DNA of 64,000 nucleotides from Ectocarpus siliculosus. Taxonomy: Eukaryota > Sar > Phaeophyceae > Ectocarpales > Ectocarpaceae. The position numbers and the translations under genes are program-made. The stretch's first letter is position 1; every line of letters starts with the position of its first letter. The stretch is from positions 4,857,039 through 4,921,038 of the forward strand of contig FN649729.1 of the NCBI GenBank assembly GCA_000310025.1, given 5' to 3'. Below are positions 37,221 to 47,316 of the stretch, in pieces. The notes beneath the pieces were generated by a model, which saw nothing but the letters and a program-made list of their open reading frames with translations, was not told the origin of the DNA and made no database searches.

Positions 37221-37928
37221 CTAATCGAGGTTTGAAAATCGGTCCTTGGGGTGTGGTATCTTACATCATGCAACCTACGGTACTGTTGTCCAATCTGCCC
37301 CTCTCGGTGTTGAGTGTAGACACGGACGGTGGAGGGCGGTGGAGGGCCCTCGAACACGCGGGTATGTATGTACGCCAATGTCGCCGTTTCGGCCGCGAAA
37401 AACATTGTATTTCGCTGACACACCCGCACGATGGACCAAGTAGCTGTGAAATTGGTCGCAAGCAAGGCAGGCACTCGCACAATTTTGGCGGTATGGGAAG
37501 AAAGGAAGGGACGTCACACAATGCCTACCACCGCCGTGGGCGTGAAAAATTGGTCCGTGCGTTCCGAGCAGTTTTATCCGGCATGGAGACCGACATCGAA
37601 AGAATGTTGAACTGGAGCCCCTAACACGTCTCTCACATGCACACACAAGGTCCTGCAGAGGGTCTACGACTACTCCTACTGCTGCAGTGTCAAAGTCGAA
37701 CAACGCGCAAAAGGGTGTGTCAGGCGAATACATGCATACTTGTAGCAGTACAGCAGCAATAGTAGTACAACATCATCAGGTAGATCGTCCCGAAGCATTC
37801 AACGGCGAACAACATGCAAAGGGTACACCAAGCGCATACATGGCCATGCATAGTAGAACGGCAGTACTACTAACAGCGGCATCAACACGAGTAGCACCAA
37901 GAGCCCCACCAAAGCACTTCTTGTTCGT

Positions 37929-38686
37929 CTACATGCGGGTGTAGAGCAGCAGGTACGGGTGCCCGCTCATGGGGTTGAGAGCGTGGCTTTCCATCTCCGG
38001 CGTCACGTGCTGATCGTCGTAGTGCTTCCACTCCCCCCGAGGGTCTCGCACGAGGGCGGTGTAGTGACCCCCGTGCAAGCTTCGCCCGTGATGCAACACT
38101 GGGGAGGGAAGAGGGCGGGGGGGGGATCATGTTTTAGCTTTTTTTTTTTTTTTTTTTTGTTCTTCACTTCAAATCAGCGCTCACAGCACTAGTGCCGTTT
38201 ATTCTAACCCGTGGTCACACAGAAGAGCCTCTCTCTACCCTCCCCTCCTGCGGTACTTCGCCTTCAATTTTTAATGCGAGAAGAGTTCAGCACTCTCTTC
38301 CCTCTGTGTACACACGAACTAGCATGCCTCTACTCAGGTTTAGCAGCCCTAGTTGTAATAATAGACCACTGGCCGTTTGGGAGGAGGGGGGGAGACATAC
38401 TGGAGGAGTTTAGGAAGGGGGGGAGGGGGGGTTGGAGGCGTTGGAAGAGAGGGGGATGAGGCGGTGATAGTTTGGAGGCGCTTGGGACGGGGGAGAGAGA
38501 GAATGGGAGACATATATATCCTATGTGTCCGATAAAGGCCATCTCAAACCGTTTACGCTGGGGTGGAGAGCACGTAGGGGTTCACGCGTCGAACTACGCT
38601 TGGTGGCTACCACGATTCGAGGAGAAACGAGATTGAACGGGGTGCACATGGGGGTTACACCGACCTGCCGGTCATACCTTGTACCC

Positions 38687-38731
<45 letters not shown>

Positions 38732-41700
38732 TATTGACACCAACAAACTCCCGCGCGAGGTTTGGGCGTACGTCACGGACTCTGACAAGCCTACACTGGG
38801 TCTCGATTGGAGTCCCCGATCGATGACACAGCAGTCAGTCCTGCGTGTTGCGGTTCGTACCCTTTCCAACAGCTACAGTTTCTCACCTACTGTGAATAGG
38901 CGGTACTTGAGCGGTCCCTTGATGGAGGCCTCGTGTCGGAGAGAGGGGGACATGACCAGTGTTGGCACCGTCAGCTCCAGAGGATACCTGCTTGTTTGTT
39001 TTTTTCACGGGAGAATGCGAACGTACGTGGCCACGATGAGAGCCAACAAACAAGCTCATTGATAGCGCGGGCCGCCTGCGCGGGAAATTAAGTGTTTAGA
39101 GGAAATAGAAGGGGGTACGCGGACCGTATTCCCTAACCCTACCCCTTACCCAACTTCCCCGATCGCATACTTAATTAAACATGTTTAACTTAATAAAAAA
39201 CCCTTCGAAGGTTACTGGATGGCACATACAATCAACAACTACATTTAACGAAAGCAGCAGCCAAGAGAGTCGAGGCATCTAGCGAAGAACAACCAAGAAC
39301 GGGCAAGCATTGAGCACCCACCTGACGCGCCGGGCGAGCTTGCGCGGGCCAAGCTCTGGGTGGAACGAGAACTGCTTCAGGTGCAGCGTTAGTACCTTGG
39401 GGGCCTGCTCTAGAGTAAGCGTTCGTGACGCCTTCACCTGTCACAAACATGACATGGACAAGGACACAGCATACGATCGGGCAGGGAATCGGACACGTGC
39501 GGTAGATCGATGTATGCGTCTTGGGTAGGACACATTAGAACGCGTGATATCGCCTTCACTGGCCCCCCTTTTCAAGACATGACCCTTTTATTATCGGCCG
39601 GTGGGGTAGCGCGGACGACGCCACCCAAAAACAGCACACAACAACACGCGAACAACGCGCCCCACACGCTTGCCATGCGCACACGTGTTGCAAGTCCCCA
39701 CAAAAAACGTTTTTTTTCTTGACTACGACAAGGCATCGATCACGCGGAGCCCCCGCAGCGGCCAGATTTCTATGGGACAGTTAATCATCAACAACTCCGG
39801 CTATAGTGGCGAACCAAAATGTTGCCAACCTCCTAAAGCAACTTTAGATATGTCTCTACAGCGTGGTGCCATAAAAAAATTGGACGGGATCGTTGAGTGC
39901 GTGCAGAGCGTTGAAGGTCAAATTTCGGGGGAACTTGCCGGAGAATTCCAAACAAAATTGGAGGTAGACGTGTGGGGCGCGTTTGGTCCATATTTAGTCG
40001 ATAGAGTGCTTCACTTGAACGACCCTCGTAGTGGCCATCCAAAATTGCACAAACCCCTCAATGCTACCTTTGCCTATTTTTTGTTTTGTTTTTTTGGCGA
40101 TGTACTCTGGCGAGTCTCGAGCGAATTCGTCAACTCCTTCGCATGCGTGTTGTAGCAGCGTGAAGTTTGGTGCTGACAGCTGCGAAACGGGCTTGAAGCA
40201 ACAGCTTTTCCACTTTTGATAGCACGGCATTTGCCAGGTTCAGAGCGAAACCAGGGCAAACCAAATGTCTGCGCGAGTAGAACACAACATGCTTGAGGTA
40301 TCCTGCAGGTTTCATGGCACGTAACCATCTGTGTGAGGAGCACCAGACGTGAAAAAGGTGGGCACACGATGGTGTCACAGGGCAACCCATCATGGGGGCT
40401 CACACGGGGTACCATCGATTTTCGCGGAGCCCCTTTGCCACATTTTTTTGCATTCTGTGGGATCTGCAACGCGGGTGTACGGGGACAGAATCACCCTCAC
40501 GAAAACCCTACCGCCGGCCCAATCGCGAGCCCCCCGCTCTTCCCACGTACCTCCAAATTCCTCTTCCCCTTAACCCCCGCCACAGCCTCGCCTCCGAACA
40601 ACGCTGACAGGGCTGATTCCAACACCGTGACTCCCGCTCCCGGGGCCGGCGGCACCGCCCCACCTCCCCCCGCGCCCCAAGCCCCGCCCCCCCTCCCGCC
40701 TGCGGCCCCCCCGGTTCCCCGTTGCCCGCGGCTTCCCGCCGTGCCCCAGGCACCACCAGCGCCTCCTTCTTCTCCTCCTCCTCCTCCTCTTCCTATAGAA
40801 AAACAAGTTTCAATCAAGATAACAACAGCACGACGTACGCGCCGCGCCACTTAGGAAGCTATGAGAGTGAGAACCTGTAAAAAAGCCAAAGCACGAGACG
40901 CTTGACCGCAAGAATAGGTACTTCGTATCCTACATTTAACACCATAATAGTCGATGCCGGGTAGTGCCGAACAGAGAAAATGAGATATGCCTCGGGGACA
41001 ACGTTCATAGTAGAGCTTTTTAGGATGGGCGTGATTGTGCATGTAAGATAAAAGCAGTCACGCAAACAGCTAGAGAACCCCCCCCCTCCCCGCCCCCACC
41101 TTGAGAGCCTGGTCTGTGAGAACCGGCGTGCTCTGTCCCGGCTTTATAGGGATGCGAGGTCAATGGTCTAACGATCCACGGCACCCACGACTATGAGTAT
41201 GAGTACACCCTGCCCCCACATTGTCCTAAAGCCCTCCCGTTCACAGATCGATGTCTCGGATTCGCCGAGGACAAAGAACGGGGTCTCCGTATCGCGAGTG
41301 ATGAGTTGATGTGAGGTGAAAAGACCTCAACCACAACATAGTACGGAAGATAACACGCTCGGTCGCACCTCCGCCGTTTGATGAGTCGAACCCCCCGGTC
41401 CCTGATCCCCACGCGGAGCCCCCTCCTCCTCCTCCTCCTCCTGAAACCGTCTCGGTCCAAATGTTGTTCTGGGGTGATGTTGATGATGGCAGGTCTAGAT
41501 CCAACTGTTTCGGGTTTTTAGGGGGGGGGGGGGGGGGGGGGGGGGAGGGCCTTGAAAACGGTTTTTTCCCCAACTGTTTTTGAAAAATGGGCCCCGGGGG
41601 TTTTTCAAATTTTTTGCAAAAAAAAAAAAAAAAGGGCACCCTCGGGTAAGGGGAAAACCGGGGGCCCTCTTTTTTTCCCCCAACAATGGGAGGGTTTCAA

Positions 41701-44700
41701 AAGGGGGGGAAAATTTGGGGTTGCGCCCTTTTTTCCCCCCCAACGGGAAATTTCTTAAAAAAATCCCCCCCCCCTTTGAAAAAAACAAAAAAGGGGGGGG
41801 GGGGGGGGGGGGGGGGCCGCNNNNNNNNNNNNNNNNNNNNNNNNNNNNNNNNNNNNNNNNNNNNNNNNNNNNNNNNNNNNNNNNNNNNNNNNNNNNNNNN
41901 NNNNNNNNNNNNNNNNNNNNGGGGAACCCGGGAGCCTCTCATTGTCCCTCCAAGCAATGGAAGGCTTCAAGAGTGACGGAAGATTGGGGGTTGCCGTTTT
42001 TTTTCACCTCCGACCGGAACATTCGGTAGAACAGTCCCGTCACCTGTCGTAGAACACAAAGAGGGGGGGGGGGGGCAGGGGGGGACGGCACGCACATGGA
42101 GATGAAAGTCCTCAGAGGGTATGTGCAGAACGCGCCCGCACGTTGGAAAATTCCTTCTTTCGCCCGAAGCTCGCTCGTTTCTCGTTTCCTCTGCTGCTGT
42201 GGAGTAACTAACCCACCATCGACTTTGCAGGCGCTAGTGCAGGATTCTTGACTTAAGCATCTGTCCTCATGGTCAAGTTCTGATACCTTACATGACTCTG
42301 GCGACGGAGTCACAACTGCAAGGTTCTAAAAAAGTCGTGGTGGGGGTGGTCTATCTCTCTCTATACATTATATATACGGGGGGCAACCGACCCAAAAAAA
42401 AAACGAAAAAAAAAAATGGTGTACAGTACGCACCACGGATGAATTCGAAACCTTCTTGCGCGGATCCGGCGCGTTCACCACAGCCTTGGCTCCTCCTTTC
42501 CCGACCTCAAGCCAGGCGTCGTCTTCTTCTCCTTCCCCCTGCTGCTGCCCCCCACCCCCGCCCGTCCTAGAATCTGCGGACACCCCGCCACTCCCACCGT
42601 CGGAAGCGGGCTTCGGATTGTTCTTTTTCGCGTCTACGATCTCTTCGTGCAGCTGGTCCAGGAAGAACGCGAGGAACTCTTGCGCGTCTTCCTGCTCCCC
42701 CAGGCTAGCCGCCCGGAAGGCCCCGAAGGCTCTTGACATGGCCTGCGGGTGTTTTCGTTCGCGCGGGGCATCCAAATCGCGCACAGCAACGGGTGCTTGG
42801 CTGCAGTCGAGGGGCAAGTTTGGTGTTTCTGGCGGCATTCTTCGGTCTCGCGTTTTTTGGCACTTGCATGTAAGTGGTGGATTTGTTGGCAAGGCTCGAA
42901 GCATATCTTTAGCTTCCAAATCGCGTACCACTAACGAAATGCAAGCAGCGCAATCGTCTTTTCTTTTCCTTGAATGGTGATACTGCGGCTATTGGTGACG
43001 GAATAAAAAAAAAAAACAGAGCCGCGCCCATGGCTCAAAAAACAAATCACGTTGTTCCAGCCGGCACACAGAAACATCCACGGTCGCTATGCATGTCGAC
43101 GTGGTCGCGAAAGAACCTGACCGCCTTGGACAATACCCAGCGCCACGCCGCGTGTAGGACTATTCCTGTACCACTCCCCGAGCATTTCTTGGACCACGGG
43201 GTCCTTGGAGGGTGAACGCACACACAAGCTTTGTCTCTTGAGGACGTACGGGCCTGAGCGCAGACAAAATATCACGCACCCCACCAAGTACACTTCGCCA
43301 AAAAGGCCGGGAACTCGGACTGTTTTACCGCCACCCTACTAGCTCGACGTGCTTGCTTATATCAAGCTGTTCCACGCATCATGTCTTGTTGCTACGTGAA
43401 TTAAGAAATTTATCCAGCAAATAATCCCACGTGTAGCATCCCGTGTGTTGCAATATGAACTCAAGAATATTTGGTTGATACATTCTTGACATGTAGGGTA
43501 CAACCTAACTGAATTCAAGAATTTACCGAGGAAGCATCGCACGTGGAGTAGGTAGCGTGCTGCCAAACGAATATCAAGAAGATATCAACCAACCATCCCA
43601 CGGGGGTCCTTCTACGCAAGCTTTTGCACTATAAGCGATGAATCGCGTACATACCTCGTCCGGCAACACAGGTTCCGCCGCCGCCGAACTTGCCCGATGG
43701 TACCGCCCGCCACCGCCGCCCCTATTTCTACCACCAGCGGTAGACCAAGCCCCCTTGGCACTACTGCTGCCACCGCTGGCGAGGGGTGCGGCGGCCCCAG
43801 GCTTGGGTGGTTCGAACGCGGCCGCGAATCGCGCTAGCTGTGCCCATGTCGGCAACGCCTCCCTGGCGGGGACGGAATCTCGTAGCCCCGGGGCCGCCCG
43901 GAACAGTACCCTAATGTATCGTCAAAGTGCCAGCGGTGCAAAGAGCAANTTTGGGGGGGGGGGGGGGACGGGGGACACTGGTCTTATGGGGGTTCAGTGG
44001 TGGGGTTGGTCGAGGCGAGAAGGGGGTGGGGGGGAAACACAACGGTAACAAAAAAAAAACTAAGACGTTTTGTTTTATCCCTGCCAGGTCGCGAGACAGC
44101 CTCAATAGCACACAACACCCAACAGGCCGCTTACTTCAAAGAAAAAAATCAACGCCGCTACCTCCGAAATCCAACGATGCACACACCCACACACACACAG
44201 TCCACTGGCGACTCACTGTACAAACGGCTCGCACGCCAGCAGTGCCTGAAGCACCGCGTTCCGGAAGCAGCTGTTGCCGGTGTTGATAAGACCCCGGTGC
44301 ACCAAACCCCCCGCGGGGACCCCGGCCCCCAGCCCCACCGCCTCCCCCGCCGTGATCAAGCCGTTCTCATCCCCGAGCAGCTGTAGGAGCGACTCCCATA
44401 CCCTCTCGGCCAGGGCGGCTGCGTCTTGGGCTGCTTTCGCCTCCGCTTCCTCCTTCGCCAGAGCCTCGGCAGCCTCCGCTTCTGCCTTCGCCAGGGCTTC
44501 GGCAGCCTCCGCGGCGGCCGTGTCTACGGTATCTACGACGGCCTCGGCCGCGCCACTGCTGTCTCCGATTGCTGCGATTGTTGTTTCTTCGGAGACGGCC
44601 ACACGACCGCCGTCTTCTTGTCGAGAACCTTGTTCCTCCGCCCGTCGCGCTGCGGCGGCAGCGGGCCCTTCGGGAGGAGCAGCAACACCGCCGATTGGGT

Positions 44701-45648
44701 CCCCTACCGGCGATGACACACCCGCTACAACACCACCACCACCACCACCGCAAACGATGCCACTACCGCCTCCGGCAACTTCTACTGCTTGCTCCTGTAT
44801 TCGCGTCGTCGCCGCACGACCACCCTGTGGTATTCGGTTCGACTCCCGTCCGCCCTCGTCGCCGGGTGCCGCTGCTACCGGTATAGCACCGCTATCAACA
44901 GCCTCAGCTGGTGGAGGAGGCTGCGCTACCGGCACCGTCGTCGATGGGTGCTGCGCTAGCCCAGTCGTTGCGGCAGGGGCTGCGGCGGGCGCCGGCGCGG
45001 GCCTCGGCTTTGGTCTCGGCCCGCCTGCGGCTATTCTTGCCCAGGACATGGTAGGCTGTGGTTCAGCGAGAGAGGCGGGGTTGAAGAGAGGGGGGGGGGG
45101 GGGGGGGGCGTCATCAGTGAGTTGCCGAGGAGAGTTGGAGGGATTTCGTTTCATTTCCTTGTCCTGAGTGGGAGGGTTGTCGTCGGCTTCTCCTTGCCTT
45201 GGTTTGAGGCAATAAGACCTCTTTGACAAAATAAAGAACGTTACGCCTAACTCTTCCCTACTCCGAAGCTAACATCGGTCGCTGAGCTCTTGGACCGATT
45301 TTTTCGTTGCAGCCGCTATTTCCCCGGGCTAAACTTGCTGCCGTCCGAGGGATTGCAACGACGAAGGTTGGACGGATATAGAATGGAAGGATTTTGACTG
45401 CTACTGTAGATCTATCCCCCGGGGTGGTTGCCTGCAGTGGGCTGCCATGGGCGTGTGATTTGCAAGCCATGCAGAGTGAAAGCTGGAATGGAACCTACAC
45501 CTGTTGCTAACAACAACAACGAAAAAAAAAAAAACACAGACACAGAAGACTGATGAATTTTCACTCGACAGCCGGTAGCGCGGGTCGATGCCAACAATGA
45601 ACACACTCACCGGTGGACGCGGCAAATACACTTCCGGGCTGGGGGGAA

Positions 45649-45680
<32 letters not shown>

Positions 45681-47133
45681 GACGGCGGCGGCGGCAAGGC
45701 CTGCGGGACGTTCTGTACCGAGCCTCGAGCATCCGCCGATGTCGCCGTGGGTAAAGGCAAAGCGGGGGCGGTTGTCGTAGCGGGGTCTGCCGGTGGGCCG
45801 CTTGCTGGTGCCGGTACGGGTTTCGGTTCTGGTGCTGAAGCCTTGATCTTTGAGGTCGGCGCGTGGTGGTTGGGTTAAGCGTAGGGTTTGGGTTTAGGGC
45901 GTGTCAGTTTCGTTTTATACACCGAGGTGTGATGGTTTTCTTCCACGTACCAAGTGGTGGGTGAGGCAATATGGATACATGGAAGACGGATGTACGGCAG
46001 TATATTGTTCCATGTCCAAATTGATGAGGGGTGTTACTATGTTGTGTTCAAGTGGGCCGTCTCTCCGCCCACACAAAAGTGCGCTGCTGGCGGCGCAGCA
46101 CAGGAGGGGATCATGGCGGGGTGATCACCGCCAGGACACAGGGGCGAGAGAAATATAGATGCGGGAACCCTACTCTGCTGTTGGCACTTCCTGTGATATC
46201 CGACATAGACAGCAGTGAGCCGTGGTTGTCCCACCGTTCCTGGAGATTTATTATGTATGTTTTTGCAAGAGCACAGCGAACTAATGTCTATCCACGGCTA
46301 AGAGCCCAGGATACACTATAATAATATAAAAGCAATGACATCATCCTTGTATGCATAGTCTAGTTTACATGAGACCTGTTAATCGTTGCTCGCCAACCAC
46401 TTGGCGCACGAAGCTTTTTGCCAGAGAATTTTGACGCGAAAGAGCATTAGTTCGCCTGGAAGCTTTTCATACTAAATAACAGGATTCGGAGCTACTTGTA
46501 CATGTCTCGGAGGAGAGTGCGGTATGAGTGTTCGACTACTGCTGTGGGTACATGTATCTCTCGATCTCGAATGTGTAGTCTTTCTGTGTGTGTGTATTAT
46601 TCCCTTATGAGTGTGTAGCAGTTGCCCAGTCGTGTTACAGTCGCGAGCGAACCCATAGATAAAAAAATAAAGGGGGTGACTTGTCAAGGTGTTCCGGTAC
46701 CAAGCTATTGCGTTGCTCCTATGATGTTGCAGTTCTGCAAGTGTGCGGTGTACGAGGGTGGGCGTCATGGGTGGTGTTGAACTTTTACGCGGCTGACTGC
46801 CGTCCGGGAAATTGGCAATACACCCCGGCTGTCAAACGTCGAACCTGCCCAACACCGCTGAAAGGAATTATTCGCGCGAGACTTGGCACATCTCCTGCTG
46901 AACGAGAGGCCAAGGGAATGGAGATCATGTACAAGTCATTCTCGCGCTTATGTACTCATCACGCCCAAGGTTCAAAAGCAGCAGCAGTGCCTCAAGAGAG
47001 CGGAAATGGCATGTGGTTGTGTCGACTGAATAGCGGTACTCACATGTGAATAATCATTGCTGCTCTGCTTGGTATCGTCCACAGTGAACGACCCGAAGGT
47101 GATCCCTATATCATCACCATCCGAGTCCGCCAT
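37929..47133 (-). CDS. USP10: USP10/UBP24-type ubiquitin-specific protease
   Basis: Exons in transcript order: 47044-47133, 45611-45847, 44217-45055, 43655-43910, 42434-42742, 41948-42043, 41369-41504, 40551-40792, 39322-39437, 38887-38987, 37929-38098. Every phase agrees; 863 residues. It cleaves ubiquitin from substrates as a cysteine protease. Cys box RGLINTGNSCFRNAVLQALL (catalytic Cys about 372), QEDAQEF (about 491-497), LTLEQAPKVLTLHLKQFSF, and His box LHGGHYTALV (His about 819) with HYDD (about 833-836). WLEVGKGGAKAVV and VTGLFYRMFRSE match the USP10/UBP24 subgroup. The N terminus has ITFGSF (11-16), then Pro-rich and poly-Gln low complexity. One junction (41948) needs a single base correction (see findings). 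Shares a short divergent promoter with the next gene. Confidence 0.9.
38138..38323 (-). mobile_element. tRNA-derived SINE, copy 3 (5' truncated)
   Basis: Poly-T tail on the plus strand (38139-38158), then the shared SINE body. Homology stops at GCTAG, just after the extra A-box-like block of copy 1, so the tRNA head is missing. It lies about 40 bp upstream (transcript sense) of the last deubiquitinase exon. Confidence 0.8.
38689..38728. repeat. (GCA)n trinucleotide run
   Basis: About 13 perfect GCA units in the deubiquitinase intron between exons 38887-38987 and 37929-38098. On the transcript strand it reads CTG/TGC. Confidence 0.9.
39100..39215 (+). repeat. Dispersed repeat with CCGTATTCCCTAA core, copy 3
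   Basis: Related to 11190-11285 and 15490-15606, sharing GGGGGTACGCGGACCGTATT, CCCTAACCC, CATGTTTAACTTAAT and AAAAACCCTTCGAAGG. Confidence 0.6.
39772..40155 (+). CDS. Hypothetical open frame nested antisense in a deubiquitinase intron
   Basis: From ATG (MGQLIINNSGYSG) 127 codons run open to TAG. The frame extends upstream without an ATG to about 39670. The composition is balanced (KLDGIVECVQSVEGQISGEL), unlike the GC-rich low-complexity shadows elsewhere, and the C-terminal part is hydrophobic. I do not recognise it. No splice signals or homologue can be named; it may be chance or a relic of an inserted gene. Confidence 0.2.
   Translation: MGQLIINNSGYSGEPKCCQPPKATLDMSLQRGAIKKLDGIVECVQSVEGQISGELAGEFQTKLEVDVWGAFGPYLVDRVLHLNDPRSGHPKLHKPLNATFAYFLFCFFGDVLWRVSSEFVNSFACVL
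41521..41820. other. Low-quality, smeared duplicate of the right gap flank
   Basis: Long G, C, A and T runs dominate. From about 41655 the order of blocks (GGGGAA-CCGGG, CTCT, CAA-CAATGG, AGG-TTTCAA, TTGGGGTTGC, homopolymer T, ACGGGAAA) follows 41921-42060 with homopolymer blurring. This is the pattern of a failing read, not biology. Confidence 0.75.
41821..41920. other. Assembly gap (100 N)
   Basis: Exactly 100 N, a conventional unknown-size gap, inside the deubiquitinase intron between exons 41948-42043 and 41369-41504. Confidence 0.95.
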
Positions 47134-47316
47134 GGTGATTGCCCTTTCCACGACGTGGGGAGCAGACACTCTACCTCTCTCGCTGGCACAGCCCCACAAC
47201 ACGACCAGTAGCTGGCATCCGCGGAGCCCCCCCCCCCGCTTCCGAAGGGGCTCCGTGATCGGAACCTACAACCAACAACACCGCTTGCCATTTGATTTCA
47301 AGACTCCATCGTAGCC
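47134..47316. promoter_or_regulatory. Compact divergent promoter region
   Basis: Only 183 bp separate the start codon of the minus-strand deubiquitinase (47133) from that of the plus-strand golgin-like gene (47317). It must hold both 5' UTRs and core promoters. No TATA box stands out. A GC-rich inverted repeat, CGGAGCCCC ... GGGGCTCCG, lies at about 47221-47255. Confidence 0.55.

Larger units (their letters stand above)
34781..37928. other. Convergent spacer between GlnRS and the deubiquitinase
   Basis: This holds the presumed 3' UTRs, a 49-bp tandem pair at 35227-35324, the dispersed repeat 36478-36582 and a full SINE at 36911-37220. Open frames at 35295-35720 and 37232-37624 have no splice support or recognisable motif. 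No gene is called. Confidence 0.5.

Noticed and set aside
43087-43293. Extra deubiquitinase exon candidate (PVVQEMLGEWYRN frame)
   Set aside because: Exons 43655-43910 and 42434-42742 already join in phase to give a normal USP sequence; this stretch has no good donor.
45880-45900. Second telomeric repeat site (TAGGGTTTGGGTTTAGGG)
   Set aside because: Only two or three imperfect units; too short to call an interstitial telomere.
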